This document shows, one piece after another, positions 51,724 through 59,998 of a stretch of 64,000 nucleotides of DNA. The stretch's first letter is position 1, and each line of letters starts with the position of its first letter. The DNA comes from Micromonospora narathiwatensis. Lineage in GTDB: Bacteria > Actinomycetota > Actinomycetes > Mycobacteriales > Micromonosporaceae. The stretch lies in the NCBI RefSeq assembly GCF_900089605.1, contig NZ_LT594324.1, positions 868,001 through 932,000 on the forward strand, written 5' to 3'. The position numbers and the translations under genes were made by a program. The notes under the pieces are model-generated. The model did not search any database. It saw only the letters and a program-made list of their open reading frames with translations, and was not told the origin of the DNA.

Positions 51724-52221
51724 ATGGCGGGTTTCGGGGAACCGGGCGTCGCCGCGGTGGACGCGGCCGGGCTGATCGTGGGCATCGTGGCCGCGCGGTG
51801 GCACGGCGACCTCACCGACCACATGGTCGAGCGGGCGGTGGCCGCCGCCGAGGCGTGCGGCGCGCGGTCCGTGGTGGCCCGGGTGGCCGGTTCGGTGGAG
51901 CTGCCCGTGGTGGCCCAGGCGATGGCCCGCCGGTACGACGTGGTGGTCGCCCTCGGCGTGGTGGTCCGGGGCGCCACGGCCCACTTCGACTACGTCTGCC
52001 AGTCGGTGACCGAGGGGCTGACCCGGGTCGCGCTGGACGAGGGCAAGCCGGTGGCGCACGGGGTGCTCACGGTGGACACCATCGAGCAGGCCCGGGACCG
52101 GGCCGGGCTGCCCGGCTCGGCGGAGGACAAGGGCTGGGCGGCCACGGTGGCGGCCCTGGACGCCGCCCTGGCGATCCGGACCCTCGACGCCCTCAACGGC
52201 CACCGGGTCGGCTTCGCCTGA
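51724..52221 (+). CDS. ribH: 6,7-dimethyl-8-ribityllumazine synthase
   Basis: This 165-residue subunit of an icosahedral or pentameric enzyme condenses the RibA/D product with dihydroxybutanone phosphate. It shows VGIVAARWHGDLTDHMVE, VARVAGSVELPVVAQ, LGVVVRGATAHFDYVCQS, and HGVLTVDTIEQARDRAG. It starts 2 bp after ribBA and ends the rib operon at a strong terminator. Confidence 0.95.
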   Translation: MAGFGEPGVAAVDAAGLIVGIVAARWHGDLTDHMVERAVAAAEACGARSVVARVAGSVELPVVAQAMARRYDVVVALGVVVRGATAHFDYVCQSVTEGLTRVALDEGKPVAHGVLTVDTIEQARDRAGLPGSAEDKGWAATVAALDAALAIRTLDALNGHRVGFA

Positions 52222-52270
52222 CCCGGGCCCTGGCGGGGTGGTCGGCCCGGGCCGGTTGATCGACTGCGGG

Positions 52271-52319
52271 TCGGCGAGGTGGCGGTGTCCGGTGGTCACG
52301 GATGCCGCCACCTCGCCGA
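52271..52319. terminator. Bidirectional terminator between ribH and the MFS gene
   Basis: Perfect 15-bp arms TCGGCGAGGTGGCGG (52271-52285) and CCGCCACCTCGCCGA (52305-52319) surround a 19-base loop. It lies between the convergent ribH and minus-strand MFS genes. A second CCCGGGCC/GGCCCGGG pair lies closer to ribH. Confidence 0.75.
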
Positions 52320-52331
52320 GGTGCAGCCGCG

Positions 52332-53642
52332 CTACCCGGCGGCGGCCGGTGCCGGCTCGGCCGGCGCGGTGGCCGGTGCGGGAGCGGCCGGGGTGGTGAG
52401 GCGACGGCCGGTGAGCAGGTAGCCGGCCGCGACCAGCAGCAGCACCCCGATGGCCGCGTACAACAGGCGGTAGTCGACCAGGCCGACCAGCAGGGCGCCC
52501 GCCCCGATCGCCACCGCCTGCGGACCGCTGGCCAGCGCGTCCAGCGCGGCCGAGACCCGGCCGACCAGCTCCGGCGGGGTACGCCGCTGCATCAGCGTCA
52601 TGGTGCCCACCATCGACATCGGCAGCCCGAGCCCGATCAGCATGATTCCGACGAAGGCGAGGACCAGGCCCGGGCGGACCATGGCGAGGGTCCCGGCGGC
52701 GAGGGCGGCCACGCCGAGCGCCAGGGTGCCCAGCTCGCCGAACCGGCGTACCAGGGCGGCCGAGCCGATTCCGCCGACCAGGCCGCCGATCCCCTGCACG
52801 GAGACCAGCACCCCCAGGAACGCGGGCTGCCGCCCGAGCCCCTGGTCCACGTACGCGAACCACAGCGTCTCCCCGAACCCCAGCCCGACGGTGGCGACCA
52901 CGACCGCCACCAGCGCCCGGCGCAGCGCGGGCTCGGCCACCAGGTGCCGGAGCCCGGCGACCAGCGCACCGCGCCCGCCGGTGGTGGCTCCGGCAGCGGT
53001 CCCGCGCGGCGTCGCCGCCCCGGTCGGCGTGGTGCCCGGGTCTCCGCCGACCACCGCCCTGTCATCCTCCACAGGAGCCGGGGCCGTACGCAGGGTCAGG
53101 CCGATCGCGCCCGCCAGCAGGAAGCCGAGCGCGCAGGCACCGGCCAGTGCCGGTCCGCCGAGCAGGACGTAGAGGCCGGCGCCGAGCAGCGGGCCGGCCA
53201 GCCGCAGCCCCTGCTTGACGGTCTGGGACGCGCCGTTGGCGTCGGGCAGCAGGTGGGCGGGAACCAGCTCCTGCACGAGCGCGGTGACCGTCGCGCCGAG
53301 CGCGATGTAGGAGAGCCCGTAGCCGGCGGCGACCGCGTAGATGATCCAGAGCCGGCTGTCGTCGTGGACGGCCAGCAGCGGCAGCAGCAGCGCGGCGGTG
53401 ACCGCGTTGAGCGCCACGAAGAGCGTCCGGCGGTGCGCCCGGTCGACCACCCAGCCGACCAGCGGGGCGAGCACCATCGGCGCGGTCAGCGCCACGAAGG
53501 TGGCACCGGCCAGCCCGTCGGAGCCGGTCAGCTCCTTGACCCACACCGCCAGAGCCAGCAGCAGGACCGACTCGGCGATCATGCTCACGGTCAACGCGAG
53601 GAAGAACCGCCGGAAGTCCGGCCGGCGCAGCAGCTGTCTCAT
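52332..53642 (-). CDS. MFS family transporter
   Basis: This is a 436-residue protein with about twelve helices. The N-terminal part MRQLLRRPDFRRFFLALTVS and LVGWVVDRAHRRTLFV (motif A position) fit MFS exporters of the MdtH/EntS-like type. A soluble central loop (EDDRAVVGGDPGTTPTGAAT) separates the two halves. The ATG at 53642 overlaps the stop of the upstream HTH gene, so expression is coupled to that regulator. Substrate unknown. Confidence 0.88.
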   Translation of the reverse strand: MRQLLRRPDFRRFFLALTVSMIAESVLLLALAVWVKELTGSDGLAGATFVALTAPMVLAPLVGWVVDRAHRRTLFVALNAVTAALLLPLLAVHDDSRLWIIYAVAAGYGLSYIALGATVTALVQELVPAHLLPDANGASQTVKQGLRLAGPLLGAGLYVLLGGPALAGACALGFLLAGAIGLTLRTAPAPVEDDRAVVGGDPGTTPTGAATPRGTAAGATTGGRGALVAGLRHLVAEPALRRALVAVVVATVGLGFGETLWFAYVDQGLGRQPAFLGVLVSVQGIGGLVGGIGSAALVRRFGELGTLALGVAALAAGTLAMVRPGLVLAFVGIMLIGLGLPMSMVGTMTLMQRRTPPELVGRVSAALDALASGPQAVAIGAGALLVGLVDYRLLYAAIGVLLLVAAGYLLTGRRLTTPAAPAPATAPAEPAPAAAG

Positions 53643-54253
53643 CGGGCCTCGTCTCCTTCCGCGTCGGCGTCGTCGACGACCGGTCCGTCGACCTCGGGCA
53701 CGGCCCAGGCCATCAGCCGTACCGGCCGCGATCCGGCTGGGCGGGCCGCCGGGTCGGCGAGTCGGTCCACATAGCGCCCGAACAGCGCTCGGATCTCCTC
53801 TTGCAGTTCGGCGAGTTCCTCCGCCGTGCACCAGCCGAGGAACTGGTTGAAGGAACCGGCGTCCCGCCAGACGGCGGGCTGCTGGCGGCGGGCCGCCATC
53901 CAGTCCCAGAGCTTGCGGTATTCCAGGTCGAGCAGGACGCGGGCGGCGGCGTCGCCGGCCCGGGCCAGCTCGGGGTTCTCCTCGCCGGCACCCCACCGGT
54001 GCCCGTCGGTGACCAGCCGCCAGGGCCGCTGTCGGCCGGTGCCGCCGCCGGCCTCGGTGACGAAGCCGTACCGGGCGAGCTGCCGCAGGTGCCAGGAGCA
54101 GTTGGCCGGGCTCTCGCCGACCCGTTCGGCCACCTCGGTGGCGGTCAGCGGGCCGTGCAGGCCGACCGCGTTGAGGATGCGCAGCCGCAACGGGTGCGTG
54201 AGGGCGCGGAGGGTGTCGACGTCGGTGATCTCGCGGGGCTGCTGATCGGGCAT
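53639..54253 (-). CDS. ArsR-like winged-helix regulator of the MFS gene
   Basis: This 204-residue protein has an N-terminal winged helix: VDTLRALTHPLRLRILNAV, GPLTATEVAERVGESPANCS, WHLRQLARYGFV. A helical C-terminal half (WDWMAARRQQPAVWRDAG) probably senses a ligand or dimerises. ATG 54253 has TATCCT seven bases upstream on its strand, suggesting a leaderless mRNA. CTTTCGAAAG over the -35 position suggests autoregulation. It is coupled (ATGA) to the transporter it likely controls. Confidence 0.86.
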   Translation of the reverse strand: MPDQQPREITDVDTLRALTHPLRLRILNAVGLHGPLTATEVAERVGESPANCSWHLRQLARYGFVTEAGGGTGRQRPWRLVTDGHRWGAGEENPELARAGDAAARVLLDLEYRKLWDWMAARRQQPAVWRDAGSFNQFLGWCTAEELAELQEEIRALFGRYVDRLADPAARPAGSRPVRLMAWAVPEVDGPVVDDADAEGDEAR

Positions 54254-54260
54254 GTGTCGA

Positions 54261-54291
54261 AGGATAGCCTTCAAAAGGGCGCTTTCGAAAG
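54261..54291 (-). promoter_or_regulatory. Promoter and candidate operator of the HTH-MFS pair
   Basis: On the minus strand TATCCT (54266 to 54261) is a -10 box. The perfect palindrome CTTTCGAAAG (54282-54291) sits where the -35 should be, with CCTTTTGAAGG (54278 to 54268) between. Such A+T-rich dyads are rare here, and a repressor site is the natural reading. Confidence 0.5.
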
Positions 54292-54332
54292 GCCCCTTTC
54301 TATGATGCTTTCACGCGACGAGCGCTGCCGAC

Positions 54333-54378
54333 ATCGGATCGCCCCCGCGCCGGTTGCGGAAGGCGGGGGCGATCCGAT
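54333..54378. terminator. Terminator downstream of the ABC importer operon
   Basis: Perfect 16-bp arms ATCGGATCGCCCCCGC (54333-54348) and GCGGGGGCGATCCGAT (54363-54378) with a 14-base loop lie 34 bp beyond the ATPase stop, insulating the following regulator gene. Confidence 0.8.
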
Positions 54379-54411
54379 GGTGATATCAGGTCCGAAGGGG
54401 GTGCCCCGTGG

Positions 54412-55155
54412 TCAGAGCCGGCCGGCCTCGATGATCCGGCTGAGGAACTGCCGGGTACGCGGCTGGGTCGGCTCGCCGAGCACCTGCGCCGGTGGCCCGG
54501 CCTCCACCACCCGGCCCCCGTCGAGGAAACAGACCTGGTCGGCTACCTCGCGGGCGAACCCCATCTCATGGGTGGCCAGCACCATGGTCATCCCGTCGGC
54601 CTTCAGCTCGCGGATCAACGTCAGCACCTCGCCCACCAGTTCCGGGTCCAGGGCCGAGGTGACCTCGTCGAGCAGGATCAGCCGGGGGGAGTTGGCCAGC
54701 GCCCGGACGATGGCCACCCGCTGCTGCTGCCCGCCGGAGAGCCGGTCCGGGTACGCGTCCGCCTTCTCGCCCAACCCCACCCGGGCGAGCAACTCCCGAG
54801 CCTGGGCCTCGGCCTCCGCGCGGGCCCGGCGGTGCACCCGGCGCGGGGCCAGGGTGATGTTCTGCAGCACGGTCAGGTGCGGGAAGAGGTTGTACGACTG
54901 GAAGACCATGCCGATCCGGCGGCGGACCAGGTCGGGGTCGACCCGGGGGTCGGAGATGTCCTCCCCGTCCAGCTCGATGGTGCCGTCGTCCAGCTCCTCC
55001 AGCAGGTTGACGCAGCGCAGCAGGGTCGACTTGCCCGAGCCGGAGGCGCCGATCAGCGCCACCACCTGATGCTCGGCGACGGTCAGGTCGAGCCCGTCGA
55101 GCACCACGTGGCCGCCGAACTCCTTGCGCAGCCCTCGGCAGGTCAGCACGGGCAT
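54412..55155 (-). CDS. Polar amino-acid ABC transporter, ATP-binding protein
   Basis: This 247-residue ATPase has Walker A GASGSGKST (36-44), the signature LSGGQQQRVAI, Walker B LILLDEVTSALD and the switch His in LATHEMGFAREVAD. The sequence is of the GlnQ/GluA type (PAAT family). It energises the adjacent permease. The start is 1 bp after the permease stop. Confidence 0.94.
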   Translation of the reverse strand: MPVLTCRGLRKEFGGHVVLDGLDLTVAEHQVVALIGASGSGKSTLLRCVNLLEELDDGTIELDGEDISDPRVDPDLVRRRIGMVFQSYNLFPHLTVLQNITLAPRRVHRRARAEAEAQARELLARVGLGEKADAYPDRLSGGQQQRVAIVRALANSPRLILLDEVTSALDPELVGEVLTLIRELKADGMTMVLATHEMGFAREVADQVCFLDGGRVVEAGPPAQVLGEPTQPRTRQFLSRIIEAGRL

Positions 55156-55156
55156 C

Positions 55157-56002
55157 TCAACCTCCGGACTGGCGTCGGGCCGCGCGCAGCGTCACCCAGT
55201 CGGTGACCGCGATCAGCGGGATGGCGAGCAGCACGAACAACACCCCGGCCACGATGTACGGGGTGTAGTTGAAGTGTTGCGCGGTGGCGATCTGGGCGGC
55301 GCGGACCGCGTCGATCGGCCCGGCCAGGGAGACCAGGCCGACGTCCTTCTGCAAGGCCACTACGTCGTTGAGCAGCGGCGGGGCCACCCGGCGGACGGCC
55401 TGTGGCAGCACCACGTGCCGCATGGTCTGCCGGTAGGTCAGCCCGAGCGACCGGGCCGCGGCGAGCTGGCTCGGGTGCACCGACTCGATGCCGGCCCGGA
55501 AGACCTCGGCCAGGTACCCGCTGTAGGTGAGCACCAGCGCGAGGCCGCCGAGCACCAGCACCGACGGCATCCCCTGCAGGCGCAACCCGGGCACGCCCAG
55601 CGTCAGCACGTAGATCACGATGATCAACGGCAGGCCACGGAAGGTGTACGTGTAGCTGGTGGCGAGCGCCCGTACCGGGAAGAAGACCGGGCCGCGCAGT
55701 GTGCGCAGGAGCGCGATGAGCAGCCCGAGCAGCAGCGAGCCGGCGGCGCAGCAGAGCAGCAGCCACAGGTTGAGCCGGAGCCCGTCGAGCACCTCCGGCA
55801 GGGCGTCCCGGGCGATCTCCGGGTTCAGGAACGACCTGCGGACCCGGTCCCAGCCGGGTGCGCCGGTGACGGCGATGACCAGCAGCGTGCCGAGCGCCGC
55901 CGTGGAGGTGGCGGCGACCAGCACGCTGCGTACGGTCTGCCGGCGCCGGTACGCCGTCCGCCGCTGTTGGGCGGCCGAGGGGGTGTGGACCGGCAGGCTC
56001 AC
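55157..56002 (-). CDS. Polar amino-acid ABC transporter, permease
   Basis: This 281-residue inner-membrane protein of the HisM/GlnP family has about six helices. The EAA loop, where the ATPase docks, is AARSLGLTYRQTMRHVVLPQA. TFRGLPLIIVIYVL and YLAEVFRAGIESV are typical. GTG 56002 overlaps the stop of the binding protein gene (GTGA). Confidence 0.93.
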   Translation of the reverse strand: MSLPVHTPSAAQQRRTAYRRRQTVRSVLVAATSTAALGTLLVIAVTGAPGWDRVRRSFLNPEIARDALPEVLDGLRLNLWLLLCCAAGSLLLGLLIALLRTLRGPVFFPVRALATSYTYTFRGLPLIIVIYVLTLGVPGLRLQGMPSVLVLGGLALVLTYSGYLAEVFRAGIESVHPSQLAAARSLGLTYRQTMRHVVLPQAVRRVAPPLLNDVVALQKDVGLVSLAGPIDAVRAAQIATAQHFNYTPYIVAGVLFVLLAIPLIAVTDWVTLRAARRQSGG

Positions 56003-56859
56003 GTGAGCTCGGGCGCTCCGGCCGCCTGGGCGAGCCACTTCTGCTGCAACTCCTTGAGGGTGCCGGCCTTGTCGAGCTGGCCGACCGCCGCGTTGAGGCA
56101 GGGGGTGAGCGGGGAGTCCTTGTCCAGCAGCAGCCCGAACGCCTCGGGCGCGCCGACCTGCGGCACCTGGCCGACGATGGTGGCGTCGGTGAGTTCCGCG
56201 CCGGTCATGTAGAAGGCGGTCGGCAGGTCCACCACGAGGCCGTCGAGTTGACCGTTCTGCAGCGCCTTCTTGGCGTCGTCGTTGTTGTTGAAGACCTGCG
56301 GCTTCCGGGTCGGCTTGATCACGTCAGTGATCGCCTGGTAGCTGGTGGTGCCGACCTGGGCGCCGAGGGTGGCGTCCTTCAGGTCGGCCAGTGACTTCTT
56401 CCCGGCGATCTTGGAGGACTTGAGCGTGATCACGGTCTGCCGCACCAGGTAGTAGGGGGCGGAGAAGTCGACCGCCTGCTTGCGCTCCTCGCTGATGGAG
56501 AACTGATTGATGTCGAAGTCGAAGCTCTTCGGGCCGGGGGCGATGGCGGAGTCGAACTTCACCCGGGTCCAGGTGACGTCCTCGCGGGCGTACCCGAGCT
56601 TCTCGGCCACCGCGTACGCGACGGCGGCCTCGTAGCCCTCGCCGTTGTCCGGCTTGTTGTCGCGGAACCACGGCTCGTAGGCCGGCTCGTCGGTGGCGAC
56701 GGTGAGCTTGCCGGGGGTCCGCGTCGGCATGGTGTCCTTCGTGCAGGACGCGGCGGTGGTGGGCGTCGGGGTGGGATCGTCCTGCGGGGCGCAGGCGGCG
56801 ACCGCGACGAGGACGGTGCCGGCCGCGCCGAGCGCGAGGATGCGGGGGGTTTTCGCCAT
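55999..56859 (-). CDS. Polar amino-acid ABC transporter, substrate-binding lipoprotein
   Basis: This 286-residue family 3 solute-binding protein has a lipoprotein signal ([20 protein letters not shown] followed by AAC). Typical elements are [52 protein letters not shown] and [13 protein letters not shown]. Glutamate, glutamine or a related amino acid is the likely ligand. TACGCT (56872 to 56867) lies seven bases before ATG 56859, a leaderless pattern. First gene of the operon, divergent from hisE. Confidence 0.92.
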   Translation of the reverse strand: MAKTPRILALGAAGTVLVAVAACAPQDDPTPTPTTAASCTKDTMPTRTPGKLTVATDEPAYEPWFRDNKPDNGEGYEAAVAYAVAEKLGYAREDVTWTRVKFDSAIAPGPKSFDFDINQFSISEERKQAVDFSAPYYLVRQTVITLKSSKIAGKKSLADLKDATLGAQVGTTSYQAITDVIKPTRKPQVFNNNDDAKKALQNGQLDGLVVDLPTAFYMTGAELTDATIVGQVPQVGAPEAFGLLLDKDSPLTPCLNAAVGQLDKAGTLKELQQKWLAQAAGAPELT

Positions 56860-57018
56860 GGCCGACAGCGTAGAGCCATGGTCGGCCGGGGCCGAGACTT
56901 GTCCCACCGTCGCGGTAGGGAATTGGATCACGTTCGGTCTGGCGTGCCGTCCCGACCACCGGGCCGGGCCGGACCCGCCGCGCGCGGCACCGCCGGCGAA
57001 CTGGAAGAATCGCCTCCC

Positions 57019-57282
57019 GTGAAGACGTTCGAGGAGCTGTTCGCCGAGCTGCAGGCCAAGGCCGCCGCCGGCACCCCGGGCTCGGGCACGGTCGCCGCGC
57101 TGGAGAAGGGGGTGCACTTCATCGGCAAGAAGGTCGTCGAGGAGGCGGCCGAGTCGTGGATGGCCGCCGAGCACGAGGGCCCCGAGCGGGCCGCCGAGGA
57201 GATCTCCCAGCTGCTCTACCAGGCCCAGGTGCTGATGCTCGCCACCGGTCTCGAACTCAAGGACGTCTACCGACATCTGTGA
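57019..57282 (+). CDS. hisE: Phosphoribosyl-ATP pyrophosphatase
   Basis: This 87-residue MazG-fold hydrolase performs the second step of histidine synthesis. It shows [43 protein letters not shown] with the metal-binding acidic residues, and [22 protein letters not shown] 57019 has AAGAAT eight bases before it and no clear ribosome binding site. It precedes hisG by 49 bp. Confidence 0.94.
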   Translation: MKTFEELFAELQAKAAAGTPGSGTVAALEKGVHFIGKKVVEEAAESWMAAEHEGPERAAEEISQLLYQAQVLMLATGLELKDVYRHL

Positions 57283-57331
57283 GTGTTCCCGTCCGCTGAT
57301 CATCCCGATCGACCGAAGGAGCACTCCACCC

Positions 57332-58177
57332 ATGCTGCGTGTCGCCGTACCCAACAAGGGCGCACTGGCCGAGTCGGCCGCCCAGATGTTGCGCGAGGCG
57401 GGCTACCGCCAACGCACCGACCCGAAGGATCTGGTCTGCCGGGACGAGTCCAACGACCTCGAATTCTTCTACCTCCGCCCCAAGGACATCGCCACCTACG
57501 TCGGCTCCGGTGACCTCGACGTCGGCATCACCGGCCGCGACCTGCTGGTCGACTCCGGTGCGCCGGCCGAGGAGGTCGTCGACCTGAACTTCGGCCGGGC
57601 GACGTTCCGGTTCGCGGCCCGCCCCGAGGACGTGGACTCCGTCCAGCAACTCGGCGGGCACCGGATCGCCACCGCGTACCCGGGCCTGGTCGAGCGGCAC
57701 CTGGCGGAGCTGGGCGTCAAGGCCGAGGTGATCCGCCTGGACGGCGCGGTGGAGAACGCCATCCGGCTCGGCGTGGCCGACGTGGTGGCCGACGTGGTGG
57801 AGACCGGCGCCACCCTGCGCCAGGCCGGTCTGGTGGTGTTCGGGGAGCCGCTGCTGCGTTCCTCGGCCGTGCTGGTCCGCCGGGCCGGTGCCCCGGGCTG
57901 CGCACAGGCGGACCAGTTGCTGCGCCGGCTGCACGGCGTGCTGGTCGCCCGGCGCTACGTGATGCTGGCCTACGACGTGCCGGCCGGGCTGCTCGACCGG
58001 GCCAGCTCGCTGACCCCCGGCATCGAGTCGCCGACCGTCTCCCCGCTGCACCGCGAGGGCTGGGTCGCCGTGCAGGCGATGGTCCTGAGCGACGACGTGC
58101 ACCGGATCATGGACGAGCTGTACGAGCTGGGCGCCCGGGCGATCCTGGTCACCAACATCCACGCGTGCCGGCTGTGA
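57332..58177 (+). CDS. hisG: ATP phosphoribosyltransferase, long form
   Basis: This 281-residue enzyme commits ATP and PRPP to histidine. It has LRVAVPNKGALAESA, YLRPKDIATYVGSGDLDVGI, the signature RLDGAVENAIRLGVADVVAD and VETGATLRQAGL. A C-terminal ACT-like regulatory domain (SPTVSPLHREGWVAV) mediates histidine feedback, so no HisZ is needed. AAGGAGC precedes ATG 57332. Confidence 0.96.
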   Translation: MLRVAVPNKGALAESAAQMLREAGYRQRTDPKDLVCRDESNDLEFFYLRPKDIATYVGSGDLDVGITGRDLLVDSGAPAEEVVDLNFGRATFRFAARPEDVDSVQQLGGHRIATAYPGLVERHLAELGVKAEVIRLDGAVENAIRLGVADVVADVVETGATLRQAGLVVFGEPLLRSSAVLVRRAGAPGCAQADQLLRRLHGVLVARRYVMLAYDVPAGLLDRASSLTPGIESPTVSPLHREGWVAVQAMVLSDDVHRIMDELYELGARAILVTNIHACRL

Positions 58178-59136
58178 GGCCGCTGCCGGCCCCGGCCGCC
58201 CTGTCGCTGGTCGTCCTCGGCGGGGTGGCCTCGGCCGCGCAGGGAGTCGTCAACTCCGAGTTGGGGCAGCGGGCCGGCGACCCGGTGCTCGGCGCGGTGG
58301 TCAACAACCTCGGCGGCTGCCTCCTCGTCCTGGTCGGGCTGGTCGCGCTCCCCTCGATGCGGGCCGGGCTGGCCACGCTGCGCCGCGCCGGCCTGCCCTG
58401 GTGGTCGTATCTGGGCGGGCTCGGCGGTGCCGCGATCGTGGTGATCGGCACGTACGTCGTGCCGGTGCTCGGGGTGGCGGTGTTCACCATCGCCCAGGTG
58501 ACCGGTGGCAGCCTGGGCGGGCTGGCCGTGGACCGGGCGGGCCTGTCCCCGGCCGGGCGGCTGTCGCTCACCGCGCCGCGCGTCGCCGGAGGGCTGCTCG
58601 GCATCGCCGCGGTGGCCCTCGCCCAGCTCGGCCGTCCGGTCGGTGATTTGGCGGTGGGGCTGGTCCTGCTCGCGGTCGCCGGTGGGTTGGCGGTGGCCCT
58701 GCAGGCCGCGCTGAACGGCCGGGTCTCCGCCGCCGGGACCACGTCGGCCGGTATCGCGGTCAACTTCGCCGTCAGCACCCCGCCCATCTTCGCGGTGGCC
58801 GCGCTGGTCGGGGCGTTCGCCGTCGGGCCGCGCTGGCCGGGGCAGTGGTGGCTGTACGTCGGCGGCGTGCTCGGGGTCGGCATCGTGCTCGCCCTGCTGG
58901 TCGGCGTCCGCGCCGCCGGGGTGCTGCGGACCGGTCTGGCGCTGGTCGCCGGGCAGCTCGGCGGCGCCCTGGTGCTGGACCTGGCGCTGCCCGGGGGCGC
59001 CGGGGCGCGCTGGCCGGTGCTGGCCGGCGCCGGGCTCACCGCGGTGGCGGTGCTGGTGGCCGGCGTACCGAGGCGGGCGCCCGTCCGTGTGGCGGCGGAA
59101 CCCGCGCCCGAGCCGGGTGGCAGACTGGTCGCGTGA
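58174..59136 (+). CDS. DMT-superfamily transporter (YdcZ/DUF606 tandem)
   Basis: This 320-residue membrane protein has ten predicted helices in two related halves. GGVASAAQGVVNSELGQRAGDPV with NNLGG in the first half is echoed by VALQAALNGRVSAAGTTSAGI with FAVSTPP in the second. That duplication is the DUF606 (YdcZ) pattern. GTG 58174 overlaps the hisG stop (GTGA); GTG 58165 is possible. Substrate unknown. Its stop codon lies inside a GTGAGCGAGCGGAGCGAGCG repeat element. Confidence 0.83.
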   Translation: MRPLPAPAALSLVVLGGVASAAQGVVNSELGQRAGDPVLGAVVNNLGGCLLVLVGLVALPSMRAGLATLRRAGLPWWSYLGGLGGAAIVVIGTYVVPVLGVAVFTIAQVTGGSLGGLAVDRAGLSPAGRLSLTAPRVAGGLLGIAAVALAQLGRPVGDLAVGLVLLAVAGGLAVALQAALNGRVSAAGTTSAGIAVNFAVSTPPIFAVAALVGAFAVGPRWPGQWWLYVGGVLGVGIVLALLVGVRAAGVLRTGLALVAGQLGGALVLDLALPGGAGARWPVLAGAGLTAVAVLVAGVPRRAPVRVAAEPAPEPGGRLVA

Positions 59137-59160
59137 GCGAGCGGAGCGAGCGAACCATCA
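59134..59160 (+). repeat. Short GAGCGAG-type repeat at the end of the transporter gene
   Basis: GTGAGCGAGCGGAGCGAGCG followed by AACCATCA supplies the TGA stop of the upstream transporter. Similar sequence is found in pyrC (22577) and between pyrC and carA (23124). It looks like a small dispersed repeat. Confidence 0.5.
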
Positions 59161-59179
59161 GGCTCGGTAGCGTGGCGCC

Positions 59180-59216
59180 TCACGCCGCCGCGGCGCGAGG
59201 CGAGGCGGCGGCGTGA
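59180..59216 (+). promoter_or_regulatory. Hairpin covering the start codon of the PH-domain gene
   Basis: TCACGCCGCCGC (59180-59191) is perfectly complementary to GCGGCGGCGTGA (59205-59216). The GTG at 59213-59215 lies within the right arm. If this is the true start, the hairpin would limit initiation. In-frame GTG codons at 59225 and 59228 lie outside it. Confidence 0.5.
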
Positions 59217-59683
59217 GCGATTCAGTGGTGACCGTGCGGCCCCGGCGGATCCGGCTGGTCTGCTGGGTGTCGGCCGCCACCCTGCTGGTGGTGTTCAGCC
59301 TGGTGGCCACGTCGCTGACCGGCGGCACCGGCAACGGCTACGGCACGTTCCAGCGGGGCGACCAGCTCGCCATGATCGGTCTGGGCGTCTTCGGCGCCCT
59401 GGGCATCCTGCTCTTCACCCGCCCCCGGGTGGTGGCAGACGCCAGGGGCGTCCGGGTCCGCAACGTGATCGGCTCGCACGAGCTGCCCTGGGAGGTCATC
59501 CGCGGGGTCCGGTTCGACCGCGGCGCACCGTGGGCCAGCCTGGAGCTGTACGACGACGACCTGCTGCCGATGGTCGCCCTCCAGGCCGCCGACAAGGAGC
59601 GCGCGGTCGAGGGGGTGCGCGCGCTGCGCCGCCTGCACCAGGCCCACCTGGCCGCCCTGGCCGGCGACCCCACCCCCCACTGA
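59213..59683 (+). CDS. Small membrane protein with a bacterial PH-like domain
   Basis: This 156-residue protein has two membrane helices (about 15-34 and 50-67) separated by a short polar loop. A C-terminal beta-rich domain follows: RPRVVADARGVRVRNVIGS, HELPWEVIRGVRFDRGAPWA, LELYDDDLLPMVALQ. The pattern matches the actinobacterial bPH/YdbT-like family. The role is unknown. The start is uncertain because GTG 59213 is inside a hairpin and lacks a ribosome binding site. Confidence 0.78.
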   Translation: MSDSVVTVRPRRIRLVCWVSAATLLVVFSLVATSLTGGTGNGYGTFQRGDQLAMIGLGVFGALGILLFTRPRVVADARGVRVRNVIGSHELPWEVIRGVRFDRGAPWASLELYDDDLLPMVALQAADKERAVEGVRALRRLHQAHLAALAGDPTPH

Positions 59684-59705
59684 CCCGCCCAGCCGCCGGC
59701 CCGGT

Positions 59706-59735
59706 TTGAGGGACTGTGGGGCGACGGTGTAGTGT
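59706..59735 (+). promoter_or_regulatory. Probable infC operon promoter
   Basis: TTGAGG (59706-59711) and TAGTGT (59730-59735) are separated by 18 bases, just after the PH-domain gene. Transcription would begin near 59742 and give a leader of about 257 bases. Confidence 0.6.
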
Positions 59736-59998
59736 TGCCAGGTCGACCAGACTGCCCCCGTCCCTGACGTGTGGGTGGTCCTGAAGCGGAGCGCCTGCTC
59801 CCACCCGAGTCGCCGCGAAGGTGGCCGGGTCCGGTCCCCGGTTCCGGGCATTTCCCGGTCCCGGATGCGCGATCATGTGATCGTGCCGACCGGTCGAGCG
59901 GGCCCTGGCATGTGCCGGGGCCTTCTGCTTTCCGGGTCGGCTCCCGCCCGGGAGCCCGCGGAGTCGGCACCGTAGGAGACTCGACTCGAGGAGGCCCC
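59736..59998 (+). promoter_or_regulatory. Long infC leader with attenuator-like hairpin
   Basis: No supported gene lies here. GGCCCTGG and CCGGGGCC (59901-59922) form a stem around CATGTG, followed by TTCTGCTTT, which looks like an intrinsic terminator inside the leader. Just upstream CGATCA-TG-TGATCG forms a smaller hairpin. Leaders of infC-rpmI-rplT operons are commonly regulatory, by L20 or IF3. The mechanism here is inferred. Confidence 0.5.
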
